Shown: one piece after another, positions 1 through 8,689 of the stretch
Position numbering within the stretch: position 1 is the first letter of the stretch
How the letters are laid out: the number at the start of each line of letters is the position of its first letter
Assembly (NCBI GenBank): GCA_963731665.1
Contig: CAVSWP010000011.1
Coordinates: 434,001-498,000 of the forward strand
Direction: 5' to 3'
Length of the DNA stretch: 64,000 nt
Source of the DNA: Chersky-840 sp035604715
Lineage (GTDB): Bacteria; Actinomycetota; Acidimicrobiia; Acidimicrobiales; UBA8190
Program-made: the position numbers and the translations under genes
The notes under the pieces: generated by a model
What the model was told of the DNA's origin: nothing
Database searches by the model: none
What the model saw: the letters and a program-made list of their open reading frames with translations, nothing else

Positions 1-1924
1 AACGCACCCCCGTCGCCACCGGCGCGTCGTCCACGGGCGCAGGGCTCAGCTGGTCGACGATCGGGGTGGCGCGGCCCTGTCTCCGGCTCCAGAAATCGTT
101 GACCTCGGCGTAGAGCCTGCCGATGCCGTTGGGGTTCCGGCCGATGGTCACGACCCCGAACCCGATCAGCAACTGGGTGAGGTCGGGGATCTGCGGGATG
201 TGGGCGCCGATCACGGGGCCGATGGCGATGAACACCCCGGCGAGGACGGCGCCGGTGAGGAGATTGACGCCGGACAACGTGACCGCCACGAACAGGCCGA
301 TGCTGAACAGGAACTCGAACTGCGGAGCGCCGACGGTGGTGCTGAGGCCGCCGTACAACGCGCCGGCCAGACCGGCGAGTCCTGCCGAGAAGGCGAACAC
401 CGCCAATTTCGTGATCGTCAGGCTCAGCCCCACCGTGCTGCAGGCGGCCGGTGAGTCGTTCATGCCCACCAGGCGCCGGCCGAAGGGCCCGCGCCGTAGG
501 GCCCCCACCCCGATGACGCACACCGCCAGCACGACCGCCAGCAGGACGTCGAAGGCGCGATCGGTCGTGAAGTGCATGCCGAAGATGTCCGGACGCCCGA
601 CCGTCACGGTGCCCCCGACACCCATGACCGAGCTCGACTGGAAGAACACGTCGTCCATGAGCACCGCGAATGCCAGCGTCGCCAGAGCCAGGTAGAGACC
701 GCGCAGCCTCAAGACGGGCAGTGCCAGGACGGCACCTACTCCCGCACACACACCCACGGCAGCCAACAGCCCCAACACCGAGCTGCCACCGTCCACCGCA
801 TGCATCGTCACCGCCCCGAGACCCAGGAACGTGAACTGGCACAACGAGACCTGGCCGGCATAGCCCGACAAGGGGACCAGGCTCAGCGCCAGGAGCGACA
901 GCGCCAAGGCGTTGCCCATGGTGAAGAGGTTGTTGCCGGTGAGCACAGCCCCAAGAGCAATGACCACGACGACGATGAGCACAGCTCCGACGAGTGTCGT
1001 CCTGGCGCTCGCCACCCGAGGAGGGCGCACGCGCACCACTCGCCCGATCGACAGGCGCACCTCCGGGATGAGCAGGAGAGCGAGGAACAGCAGCGCCATG
1101 GGCAGGGCCAAGTCCACGTCGTTGCGCACGCCCGAAGGCGCGTAACCGATGGCCATGGAGTTGGCCACGCCCAGAATCATGGCACCCAGGAACGTCATCG
1201 GCAGGCTGCGCAGCCTGCCCACCACGGCCGCCGCGTAGCCGTAGATCACGAGCTGGGTGAGCACGAGCTGGTCCATCCCGGGCAGGTTGGGCGCCAGCAG
1301 GATGCCACCGAGGGCGGCGAACATGACGCCGATCATCCATGCATACGCCGAGATGCGACCGGAAGGAGCCCCGGCCAGCGACGCCAACCCCGGGTCGTCG
1401 ACCACGGCGCGCATGGCCACGCCGGTGCGGGTGCGCCGGAAGAACACCCGGAGGAACAAGGCCACGGCGATGGCCACCCCCACGGTGATGAGCTGCTCCC
1501 AGGAAAGGGTGACCCCGGCCAAAGTGATCGGGTTGCCGTTGAAGAGGTCGGGCGTGTCGTAGGTGTTGCCCGTCGGGCTCCAGATCGCTGCGGCGGCGGC
1601 GACGAGCACCAGCAGCAAGCCAAGGGTGACCGCCAGCCGGATGCTCGTGGCCGCCCCGTACAGCGGGCGCATCACGACCCGTTCCACGACGATCCCCAGT
1701 AACGGAGCTCCCACGAAGAGCACGAGGACCAGCGACACGATTTCGGGAAGACCCCATCCCTGCCACAGTTGCCAGAACAGGTACGCCAGCACCATGCCCA
1801 TGGCGCCATGGGCGAAGTTGAAGATGCCTGTCGTGTTGTAGGTGACGACCAGGCCGCTGGCGCTCACTGCGTAGATGGCCCCGTACACGAGGCCGGCAAT
1901 GAGGAAACTGAGGAATTCGGTCAC
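1..1924 (-). CDS. Branched-chain amino-acid-type ABC transporter permease, LivH-LivM fusion (3' end cut by window edge)
   Basis: One continuous minus-strand frame starts at a GTG (1922-1924), preceded by an in-frame TAG, and runs off the left edge after about 640 codons. The first half reads as LivH: membrane helices, NFAHGAMG, and the cytoplasmic loop AVVDDPGLASLAGAPSGR. The second half reads as LivM: SGYAGQVSLCQFTFLGLG, and a second loop GMNDSPAACSTVGL followed by AGLAGLAGALYGG. Both permease domains therefore sit in one polypeptide, where most bacteria encode two. The transported substrate is likely a branched-chain amino acid or a related amide or small acid; the sequence does not decide which. 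The binding lipoprotein lies immediately upstream in the same direction (67 bp gap). ATPase genes (LivF/LivG) are expected beyond the edge. Confidence 0.88.
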   Translation of the reverse strand, partial: MTEFLSFLIAGLVYGAIYAVSASGLVVTYNTTGIFNFAHGAMGMVLAYLFWQLWQGWGLPEIVSLVLVLFVGAPLLGIVVERVVMRPLYGAATSIRLAVTLGLLLVLVAAAAAIWSPTGNTYDTPDLFNGNPITLAGVTLSWEQLITVGVAIAVALFLRVFFRRTRTGVAMRAVVDDPGLASLAGAPSGRISAYAWMIGVMFAALGGILLAPNLPGMDQLVLTQLVIYGYAAAVVGRLRSLPMTFLGAMILGVANSMAIGYAPSGVRNDVDLALPMALLFLALLLIPEVRLSIGRVVRVRPPRVASARTTLVGAVLIVVVVIALGAVLTGNNLFTMGNALALSLLALSLVPLSGYAGQVSLCQFTFLGLGAVTMHAVDGGSSVLGLLAAVGVCAGVGAVLALPVLRLRGLYLALATLAFAVLMDDVFFQSSSVMGVGGTVTVGRPDIFGMHFTTDRAFDVLLAVVLAVCVIGVGALRRGPFGRRLVGMNDSPAACSTVGLSLTITKLAVFAFSAGLAGLAGALYGGLSTTVGAPQFEFLFSIGLFVAVTLSGVNLLTGAVLAGVFIAIGPVIGAHIPQIPDLTQLLIGFGVVTIGRNPNGIGRLYAEVNDFWSRRQGRATPIVDQLSPAPVDDAPVATGVR

Positions 1925-1991
1925 CGCACCACGAGCCCTGGCGAACTACTGCCCCGAGAACGGGCCTTCCGGCAATCGTCCATCCGCTCCC

Positions 1992-3350
1992 CTATGAGGT
2001 AGGCCGAACCATCGGGGTGTAGCCGGGCTCCTTCAAGAAGCTGTTGCTCCCACAGTAGAACCCGGTGTTCGGTGTCGGAGCCACCCGTTTGATCTTGCCG
2101 TTTTGCACCTGAGCGAGCAGGAAGCAGCCCGAAGGAATGGCCTGTGCCGGGCTGCTCGGGGGGACGAGGCCGTCGGCGTCGAAGAACGTGATCTTGTTGA
2201 GCGCCTGGATCAGCCCCGAGCGCGTCGGAGGGCTCCCGGCGTCTTTCAGGGCTTGGGCGAAGAGCTCGGCGGACGCCCAGCCGTAGACCGACTCGATCTC
2301 GAAGTTCGGCGAGGTATCGACCTTCTTCATCCACTTGTCGAACAGGCCCACGGCGGGGACGGTCTTGGCATCCTGTCCGAGGTAGAGCGCGTAGCCCTGC
2401 TCGATGTACATCTTGTTCGCAGCGCTGCCGGCCAGTGAGAGGAGCTTGCTCGAGTAGGCCGCTCCCTCGATGTTCATGGCCGTGAAGTTCTGCTGCTGGA
2501 ATTGCTTGGCGAGCGTGGCCGCGTAGTTGTCGGGCAGCTCCGTAGAGAAGAACATCTTCACGCCCTTGTTCTTCATGGAGATGATGTCAGGCAGGAAGTT
2601 GGTGTCGAACGGGCCCACGCCGTGGTCGTACACGATCTTCATCCCCGACGCCTTCATGGCGGCCTCGACCGCGGTTTCGGCAGCTGTCGTCGACGCCGTG
2701 GCGTTCTCCCAGATGATCCCCACCTTCTTCACCGCCTGCGGGTACTGCTTCGCCAGAAACTTGAAGAGGTTGAGGGGGTAGTAGGTCGCGGGGTTGGGGA
2801 GAGGGCTGTAGAGATAGGGGTCCGACGAGAGCCCGGGGCTGAGAGAGAACCCGACATCGGGCACATGGGCGATGTCGATCAGCGGCTTCTCCGCCGAGTC
2901 GAGCAGCGAGAACCCCCCGACCAGTGCGAACTCGGTCCGGATCTGTGTCCCGGTGACAGTGGCCACCTGGCCCCCCTGGAAGGTGCTGTCCTCGGCATCG
3001 AGGATCAGCTTCCTGCCGTTCACTCCCCCCATGCTGTTGATGTACGCGAAATAGGCCTTGGTGCCGTCTTCGGCCCCCTTGAACAGCCCGGGGATGGGCG
3101 ACGACAGGTCGTCGACCTGACCCACGGTGACCGACGTGGCGGTGACCCCTGGTGAGGGCGTCCCGCCGCCCGAACCCCCCGATCCACCCACGGGGCTCGT
3201 GGGGCTGGAGGATCCCGAGGTAGTCGATGACGACGCCGTGGGGGACTTTGACGAGCAGGCAACGAGCCCCACCGCACACACTGACAGTAATATTGCAACT
3301 CCGGTACGTGGCGTAATCAGGTGCAGCCAGCGGCCGCGGGGCGCTTGCAT
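1992..3350 (-). CDS. ABC transporter substrate-binding lipoprotein, LivK-like (Peripla_BP_6)
   Basis: The 452-residue product begins MQAPRGRW, followed by a hydrophobic stretch and the lipobox VGLVACSS, so it should be a lipoprotein anchored outside the membrane. A Ser/Thr/Gly/Pro-rich linker precedes the type I periplasmic binding fold (VTATSVTVGQVDDLSSPIPG, later DAEDSTFQGGQVA, GGFSLLDSAEKPLIDIA). The ATG at 3348-3350 is chosen because a GAGAGAGG ribosome-binding site lies just upstream and the signal peptide starts there. The open frame extends to 3515, but that extension looks non-coding. It is transcribed toward the fused permease and should supply its ligand. The ligand itself cannot be read from the sequence. 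Confidence 0.9.
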   Translation of the reverse strand: MQAPRGRWLHLITPRTGVAILLSVCAVGLVACSSKSPTASSSTTSGSSSPTSPVGGSGGSGGGTPSPGVTATSVTVGQVDDLSSPIPGLFKGAEDGTKAYFAYINSMGGVNGRKLILDAEDSTFQGGQVATVTGTQIRTEFALVGGFSLLDSAEKPLIDIAHVPDVGFSLSPGLSSDPYLYSPLPNPATYYPLNLFKFLAKQYPQAVKKVGIIWENATASTTAAETAVEAAMKASGMKIVYDHGVGPFDTNFLPDIISMKNKGVKMFFSTELPDNYAATLAKQFQQQNFTAMNIEGAAYSSKLLSLAGSAANKMYIEQGYALYLGQDAKTVPAVGLFDKWMKKVDTSPNFEIESVYGWASAELFAQALKDAGSPPTRSGLIQALNKITFFDADGLVPPSSPAQAIPSGCFLLAQVQNGKIKRVAPTPNTGFYCGSNSFLKEPGYTPMVRPTS

Positions 3351-4151
3351 CGACAGCCTCTCTCGTCTCGCGTTCAAAACGCCCCCCTCCGTGTTCCCAC
3401 TCCCCAAGGTGAGACTCATCCCCGGAGCCACACCAAGCTTGCCACGTCGTCCACTACGGCCTGCCGCGCCCGACCGCCTGGCACCCAGGACGCCGGAGGC
3501 CCACCCCGCCGGCACCCTCGCCGCAGCGGGAACGCGTTCTAGTAAATGCTACGTCAGATGCCGGCCGTATGTGGGATCGACGAAACGAATGGCCCAAGTC
3601 GGGCCGGAGCGTCGAGCTGAGGCCCGGACGCGAAACGGGAGGGCCGAAGCCCTCCCATCTCGCCGGTCAACCGTATGCCCCCCTGCTCCAGAGCGAAGTG
3701 TGGGCGCGCCAAGGCCGCCGTGTCCACTACCAGGTGGTAAGCGTCGTGGCGCGAGGGAGCACTGTGGCCTGGCGAGCGCCGTGGCCAGCGAAGCGAACGG
3801 TCCGAGGATCACGGTACGCCTGGCCGTCTCGGTCCGGCGTGTCTTGACCCATCCATCCAACGCCCCCCGTGGCATCGAAAAGGGAGGGCGGGGCGCGGGG
3901 TTTGGGGTATGGATGAACAACGCGCCGCGCCCCGCCGTATCCCTCGTAGGCCACGCCAAGCAGGGGTAAAAATCCCTGGCGCAGCCGAGCATCACCGTAC
4001 GCTCGGCTCACCAGGCCGTCTGGTCGGGGTCCGTGGGGTACTCCGGCCGACCTTTGGGGTAGCCGGTCCCCGGACCCCGCCATCTCCGGGCCCGATCCCG
4101 CCGAATCCCCTCGCTCTCGGGAAGTCGCCAGTTTGGTGAGACGATGGGGGA
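3351..4151. other. 800-bp non-coding region with hairpins and imperfect repeats
   Basis: No convincing gene is seen: the open frames on both strands are Arg/Pro-rich and resemble no family I know. The region holds a perfect GC hairpin at 3637-3656 and a second stem at 3984-4007 (GCCGAGC / GCTCGGC, ten-base loop). An imperfect direct repeat is also present: 3801-3819 and 3984-4002 agree at 16 of 19 bases, and both are followed by a GGCCGTC-containing stretch. The promoter of the binding-protein gene should lie at its left end. A structured RNA transcribed from the minus strand is possible but unproven. Confidence 0.4.
3637..3656 (-). terminator. Perfect 8-bp hairpin with TTCG loop on the minus strand
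   Basis: On the minus strand this reads GGGAGGGC, TTCG, GCCCTCCC, followed by GTTTCG. The cUUCGg tetraloop gives an exceptionally stable RNA hairpin, but only three T residues follow. It could end a minus-strand transcript coming from the structured region at 3.7-4.1 kb, upstream of the ABC-transporter genes. No clear gene lies upstream to be terminated. Confidence 0.4.
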
Positions 4152-4412
4152 ATGAGACCCGAAGCCGTCGTCTTCGTGATCGCCCTGGCCGTGGTCGTGG
4201 TCTTCGCGCTGATCAAGCGCCTGGCAAGGCGCGAACCCGTCGACGAGCGCCGAGATCACCCCTTCCCGTACGCCACTCCGGGGCAGTATGTATTTGGCCC
4301 CGCGCTCGCCGCCCTGAACGTCCTGGCGGCGGGGATCGGCCGGGCCGCCATCCTTGGGGGCCGGGTGGTCACCAGAGCGTGGCCGGGCGGCCATCACAAG
4401 GGCGCCGCCTAG
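4152..4412 (+). CDS. Small single-span membrane protein, function unknown
   Basis: An 86-residue protein preceded by GGGGGA two bases before the ATG. It begins with MRPEAVVFVIALAVVVVF, a clear N-terminal membrane helix, followed by a basic charged segment (KRLARREPVDERRD). The second, weakly hydrophobic half ends in GGHHKGAA. It resembles the short hypothetical membrane proteins common in actinobacterial genomes, and I recognise no family. It converges on the esterase gene, whose stop lies 21 bp away. Because of its small size the call rests mainly on the membrane segment and start context. Confidence 0.5.
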   Translation: MRPEAVVFVIALAVVVVFALIKRLARREPVDERRDHPFPYATPGQYVFGPALAALNVLAAGIGRAAILGGRVVTRAWPGGHHKGAA

Positions 4413-4433
4413 GGGGGAAACAGTCGCCGCCGT

Positions 4434-5714
4434 TCACGTCGCCGTGGGCGTCGGCTTCTCCCCTGTGGGCGTGGCCTGCGAGCTGCGGAAGCGGGCACCT
4501 TCCAAGAATCGCACGACAGCGGCCACGGCGTGGGCGGTGCGTACCGACGGGAGCACGTCGAAGGCGTGCTGCGTGAAGGGGAGTTCGGCATACAGCACCG
4601 GCGCCCTCGACACCGCCCGTAGCGCGCCGACGAACGCCCGGGCGTCGGAGACGGGCGCCAGCGTGTCGGTGGTGCCATGGAGGACGAAGAACGGTGGGGC
4701 GTCGCCGTGCACCCGGTGGGTCGGCGACGCCGCCTCGAACGGGGCGGGGTCGACTGAGTAGCGGCGCTTGAACACCGTGCGCTCAAGCATCTTGAGCAGG
4801 CCGACGTCGTACGCCGAGGTTCCCCGGCCGGACGTCATGTCGTACACGCCGTAGAAGGCCACACAGGCGTCGACCGAGGCGTCAGACCCCTCGAAACCGG
4901 GCTGGAAAGCCGGGTCACCGTCCGTAAGCGCCAACAGGGCGGCGAGGTGCCCCCCTGCCGATGAACCGGAGACAGCCACAAAACCGGGGTCGCCTCCGTA
5001 TTCCGAGATGTGCTCGTGCACCCAGGCCAGGGCGCGCTTGCAATCCACGATGTGCTCGGGCCACGTGGCGCGCGGGCTCAGGCCGTAATTGATGGAAACG
5101 GCCACCCAGCCCCGGCGGGCGAGCTCGTGCAGCAAGGGTAGCCCTTGATACTGCTTGTACCCGATCATCCACGCGCCGCCGTGGATGTACACGAGGACGG
5201 GCGCGCCGACAGGGGGGTCGACGCGTCGGCGGATGACATCGAGCCGATGGGCCCGAGTCCCGTCGCCGACGTAATCGAGGTTGCGGGCGGTCTGCACAGA
5301 ACGTGCCGGACGTGGCAGCGGGTAGACGAGGCGCGGGAAGCGCCACATGGTGTGCCCCCCATGCAGGGGGAGACCGTCGACGTCCACCGCGGGCAACGCC
5401 AGCTCCTCCTCGGCCCGGCGAAAGACGTCACGGGCGCCGGCCGACACCCGGGCGTGGACCAACAGGCCCGTCCATGCCACGGTGTTGACCCCCAGGCCGA
5501 CCCACCCGGGCCACGAGCCGAGCGCCCCCTCGAGAGCGAAGGCCACAGTGGCGGCCACCTGCCACACGATGTGCCACACGGCCATCTCGGCGGTGTACCA
5601 ACCGGCGAAGAAACCGGGCACCATGAACAATGGGAACCGAGGCGGGCGGAAGGCGTTCGCCACGAGCAAGGCGCCCACCACGCTCACGGCCAGGTAGGCC
5701 CACGCCCATGCCAT
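4434..5714 (-). CDS. Membrane-anchored alpha/beta-hydrolase (esterase/lipase)
   Basis: The 426-residue protein has an N-terminal region of several membrane helices (MAWAWAYLAVSVVGALL onward), then a carboxylesterase domain of the HSL/BD-FAE type. The oxyanion motif is VYIHGGAWM and the nucleophile elbow is VSGSSAGGHL. The acid is in HGTTDTLAPV, and the final His in FTQHAFDVL completes the triad. The ATG at 5712-5714 is preferred because GAGG lies 8 bases upstream and translation begins directly in the first helix; an in-frame ATG at 5732 is the alternative. It is divergent from the WS/DGAT gene about 100 bp away, so a role in lipid or ester turnover is reasonable but inferred. Confidence 0.85.
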   Translation of the reverse strand: MAWAWAYLAVSVVGALLVANAFRPPRFPLFMVPGFFAGWYTAEMAVWHIVWQVAATVAFALEGALGSWPGWVGLGVNTVAWTGLLVHARVSAGARDVFRRAEEELALPAVDVDGLPLHGGHTMWRFPRLVYPLPRPARSVQTARNLDYVGDGTRAHRLDVIRRRVDPPVGAPVLVYIHGGAWMIGYKQYQGLPLLHELARRGWVAVSINYGLSPRATWPEHIVDCKRALAWVHEHISEYGGDPGFVAVSGSSAGGHLAALLALTDGDPAFQPGFEGSDASVDACVAFYGVYDMTSGRGTSAYDVGLLKMLERTVFKRRYSVDPAPFEAASPTHRVHGDAPPFFVLHGTTDTLAPVSDARAFVGALRAVSRAPVLYAELPFTQHAFDVLPSVRTAHAVAAVVRFLEGARFRSSQATPTGEKPTPTAT

Positions 5715-5815
5715 GGCACCATCCTCGCTCATAGTGCGAAGATGACGCACGCCGATGGGCGGGCGTCTCAGGGCGTCGGGGGGCTCAGAACCGACGAATC
5801 GAGGGCAGGGCAACC

Positions 5816-7309
5816 ATGGAACAGCTCACAGGTCTGGACGCGACCTTCCTGTACCTCGAGACACCCAGCCTCCACATGCACGTTTCGATGGCGGCGATGT
5901 TCGACCCGTCGACGGTCCCGGGCGGGTATTCCTTCGACAAGCTGCGCGACCTGGTGAGCTCCCGGCTGGCGCTGGCCCCGATCTTCCGACGGCGGCTCGT
6001 CGAGGTCCCCTTCCGCCTCGGCCACCCGTACTGGGTCGACGACCCCACGTTCGACATCGAGTACCACATACGGCGCTCGGCTGTGCCCGCACCGGGCGGG
6101 GTGGAGGAATTGGCCAGGTTCGTCGGAGACGTGTGCAGCCGTCAACTGGATCGCAGCAAACCTCTGTGGGAGATGTACATCGTCGAGGGACTGCGCGGCG
6201 GCCAGATCGCAGTCGTGACCAAGATTCACCACTGCACCATCGACGGGGTCTCGGGCGCTGAGCTCCTGGCGCAATTGTTCGACCTCGAGCCCCAACCCCC
6301 GGCCCGTCCGGAACCCGACAACCCTTCCTCGACTGACGAGCGCCTCCCGTCGGAGATCCAACTCCTGGCGCAGTCGCTGGGGAGCCGGCTGACCCGGCCG
6401 CTCGGGATCACGAAGCTGGCGTGGCAAACAGGATGGGCCCTGCTCGACGTCAGGAGGGTTCGCGCCCGGGGCTCGGGCCGTGCCGCATTGCCGCTCACGA
6501 CCCCCCGCACTTCCCTCAATGCGTCCATCACCCCACACCGGCGGGTGGCGTTCTCGTCCATCGCCCTCGAAGACGCCAAACGCATCAAGCGCCAGTGTGG
6601 GACCACCCTCAACGACGTGGTCCTCGCCGTGTGCACCGGAGCCCTCCGGCGGTACCTCATCGACGGCGACGAGCTTCCCGAAGACGCGCTCGTGGCGACG
6701 GTCCCGGTCTCGACGGCCCCCACCGCCGCCAACCGGCGTGGTGCCAACAAAGTGTCGGCGATGTTCGTGGCCCTGCCGTGTCAGATCGCGGACCCCATCA
6801 AGAGGCTCCACTGCATCCGCGAGGGCACCAAGGGGGCCAAGGAAGAGCACAACGCCCTCGGTGCCGACGTGCTGCTCAACTGGGCGGAGCACGCCACGCC
6901 GAACGTCTTCTCCGCCGCGGCCCGTGCCTACACGCGACTCAAGCTCGCCGACCGTCACCGGCCAATCCACAGCCTGGTGATCTCGAACGTGCCCGGTCCC
7001 GACTTCCCGCTCTACCTGGCAGGAGCCGAGATGGTCGCCGGCTTCCCTTTGGGCCCGGTCATGGACGGAGCGGGTCTCAACATCACCGTCATGAGCTACC
7101 GGGGTGTCCTCAACTGGGGGCTCATGGCCTGCGCCGAGACCGTGCCCCGTCTCAGCGACCTCGCCGCCTACATCCCCGAGGCCTTCGACGAGCTCGCCCG
7201 GGCCGCCGACGTCGGGCCCGCCCTGTCGATCGGGGTGGCACCCGGGCGACCCCGGCCTCACCCGGTGGACGGCTCCGCCCCGCCGACGAGCTCCCTCCAC
7301 ACCTACTGA
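5816..7309 (+). CDS. Wax ester synthase / diacylglycerol acyltransferase (WS/DGAT)
   Basis: A 497-residue acyltransferase starting MEQLTGLDATFLYLETP, the usual start of this family. The catalytic HHxxxDG motif is HHCTIDG at about residues 138-144. Other family marks are DRSKPLWEMY before it, NDVVLAV, SNVPGPDFPLYLAGA, and GAGLNITVMSYRG near the C-terminus. Such enzymes esterify acyl-CoA with diacylglycerol or a fatty alcohol and build storage lipid at the inner membrane face. The tail after about residue 470 is Pro-rich. The divergent esterase could act on the same lipids. It is followed after 15 bp by the oxidoreductase gene on the same strand, probably as one transcript. Confidence 0.93.
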   Translation: MEQLTGLDATFLYLETPSLHMHVSMAAMFDPSTVPGGYSFDKLRDLVSSRLALAPIFRRRLVEVPFRLGHPYWVDDPTFDIEYHIRRSAVPAPGGVEELARFVGDVCSRQLDRSKPLWEMYIVEGLRGGQIAVVTKIHHCTIDGVSGAELLAQLFDLEPQPPARPEPDNPSSTDERLPSEIQLLAQSLGSRLTRPLGITKLAWQTGWALLDVRRVRARGSGRAALPLTTPRTSLNASITPHRRVAFSSIALEDAKRIKRQCGTTLNDVVLAVCTGALRRYLIDGDELPEDALVATVPVSTAPTAANRRGANKVSAMFVALPCQIADPIKRLHCIREGTKGAKEEHNALGADVLLNWAEHATPNVFSAAARAYTRLKLADRHRPIHSLVISNVPGPDFPLYLAGAEMVAGFPLGPVMDGAGLNITVMSYRGVLNWGLMACAETVPRLSDLAAYIPEAFDELARAADVGPALSIGVAPGRPRPHPVDGSAPPTSSLHTY

Positions 7310-7324
7310 GCCGATCCGGGCTCG

Positions 7325-8425
7325 GTGACTCGTGACTCGGTGACCGGCGTTCGGCGACCACCTCTGCGGGTCGGCCTGGTGGGCTGCGGCATGATCGGGC
7401 AGATTCACGCCGACGGGCTGCGCAAGATGTCCGAGGACGGCGACATCGTGGCGGTGGGAGCTGCCGACCCCTCCGAGGCCTCCAGAGCAGCGACGGCGCG
7501 CAACTGCGCATTCCAGTACATGACCGAGGACTCGCAACGGGTCATCGAGGACCCGGCCGTCGACGCCGTTATGATCACCGCGCCGACGTCGACACACCGC
7601 GCCCTCGTGTTGGCGACCCTGGCGTCGGGCAAGGCGCTCTTCTGCGAGAAGCCGTTGGCTCCGACCTTGGGGGAGGTACAGGAGATCTGCGCGGCAGTGA
7701 CGGCGGCGACACACACAGCTCAAGTCGGCTTTCACTCCCGCTTCCACCCCATCGTCAACCAGGTCCGACAACTCGTGATGTCGGGGGAACTGGGAGTCCC
7801 CATGGCCTACACCCTGCGCGACGACCAGTACTGGCCCACGGGTCAAGTGGTGCCGGGACACAGCTCGTGGCGCTCAGAACGGGTACAAGCCGGCGGTGGT
7901 GCCCTGCTCGAGCACTCGATCCACGCCGCCGACATCGTGTGCTGGCTCTTCGGGCCCGCCGTCAAGGTGTCGGCCAGCACCCGGTCGGTATTCGGATATG
8001 ACGTCGAGGACGTGGCCGCCGTCACGGTCGAGCACGCGTCAGGCGTCGTCGGGACCGTCCTCAGTGTCTTCAACGGCGTGCGCGGGCGCGAGGAACGCCG
8101 GTTCGAGGTGTTCCTCGAGGGGGCCTCGGTGGAGGCCACGACGGACTTCATCGTGGGTGCCGCCGAAGACAGCTACCTGGTGCAACGACCCGATGCGCCG
8201 GCGGAGCGTCCCGATCTGTACCGGCTGCGGGAAGACTATTTCGCCCTGCTCGGCCTTCCCCGCCGCGACTTCGTGTTCTACACATACCCGGCTGACCGTC
8301 ACTGGGTGCGATGTGTCCAAGACGGGAAGGTGGCGTCACCGGGCTTCGACGACGCTCTGCGGGCCCACGAACTCGTCGACGCCGCCTATCGATCGGCGAT
8401 CTCGGGGATCACGGTCGCCCTTTGA
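7325..8425 (+). CDS. Gfo/Idh/MocA family NAD(P)-dependent oxidoreductase
   Basis: A 366-residue protein with an N-terminal Rossmann fold (RVGLVGCGMIGQIHADGL), the signature CEKPLAPTLGEV around residue 105, and the C-terminal beta-sheet domain typical of sugar or cyclitol dehydrogenases. The call uses GTG at 7325; a second in-frame GTG at 7340 is also possible. It lies 15 bp after the WS/DGAT gene. Residues after the EKP motif (GFHSRFHPIVNQVRQL) resemble inositol-dehydrogenase-like members, but the substrate cannot be assigned. Its stop sits about 16 bp from the point where a broken MFS gene on the other strand loses its homology. Confidence 0.88.
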   Translation: MTRDSVTGVRRPPLRVGLVGCGMIGQIHADGLRKMSEDGDIVAVGAADPSEASRAATARNCAFQYMTEDSQRVIEDPAVDAVMITAPTSTHRALVLATLASGKALFCEKPLAPTLGEVQEICAAVTAATHTAQVGFHSRFHPIVNQVRQLVMSGELGVPMAYTLRDDQYWPTGQVVPGHSSWRSERVQAGGGALLEHSIHAADIVCWLFGPAVKVSASTRSVFGYDVEDVAAVTVEHASGVVGTVLSVFNGVRGREERRFEVFLEGASVEATTDFIVGAAEDSYLVQRPDAPAERPDLYRLREDYFALLGLPRRDFVFYTYPADRHWVRCVQDGKVASPGFDDALRAHELVDAAYRSAISGITVAL

Positions 8426-8677
8426 GGGATTCCGGCCTCGTGCGAACACGATGCTGTAGCCCGTGATGACCCACGCCAACGCCGCCCGTGAATCGTGGGG
8501 GAACGAGCGTTGGAGCGCCGGGAAGGCCACGTTCACGATGGAGAGATCCAGCGACGCCATGAAGGCGCCGAGGGCGGTGACCAAGAACACCACCGAGCTT
8601 CGGGGTCCGACCGCGGATACCGCTCGTGGCGCCGCCCAAGTGCGTCCTCTCACCGAACTGACTGTAGGGGGTTGCAT
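8426..8677 (-). pseudogene. N-terminal stump of an EmrB/QacA (DHA2) MFS drug transporter
   Basis: From an ATG at 8675-8677 the minus strand encodes about 79 residues of clear MFS N-terminus: VTALGAFMASLDLSIVNVAF, then PALQRSF and ALAWVITGYSIVFA. These cover the first helix and the D/N motif of 14-TM exporters. At about 8441 the homology stops abruptly and the frame continues in unrelated sequence that is antisense to the oxidoreductase gene. About five-sixths of the transporter is gone, so a deletion joined it to the neighbouring gene. The divergent HxlR regulator next to it is the usual partner of such pumps. Confidence 0.75.
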
Positions 8678-8689
8678 TCCATCATGCAA
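8672..8689. promoter_or_regulatory. Inverted repeat TTGCAT-N6-ATGCAA between the MFS stump and the HxlR gene
   Basis: A perfect 6-bp inverted repeat with a 6-bp spacer overlaps the start codons of both divergent genes (8675-8677 and 8684-8686). Its position suits an operator through which the HxlR-type regulator controls itself and the former pump. Because the repeat overlaps translation starts, mRNA could be leaderless in one or both directions. The function is inferred. Confidence 0.4.

Noticed and set aside
572..1702. 376-codon plus-strand frame rich in His, Gln, Arg and Glu
   Set aside because: It is antisense to the fused permease, whose frame is continuous and clearly homologous; the composition is typical of GC-rich shadow frames.
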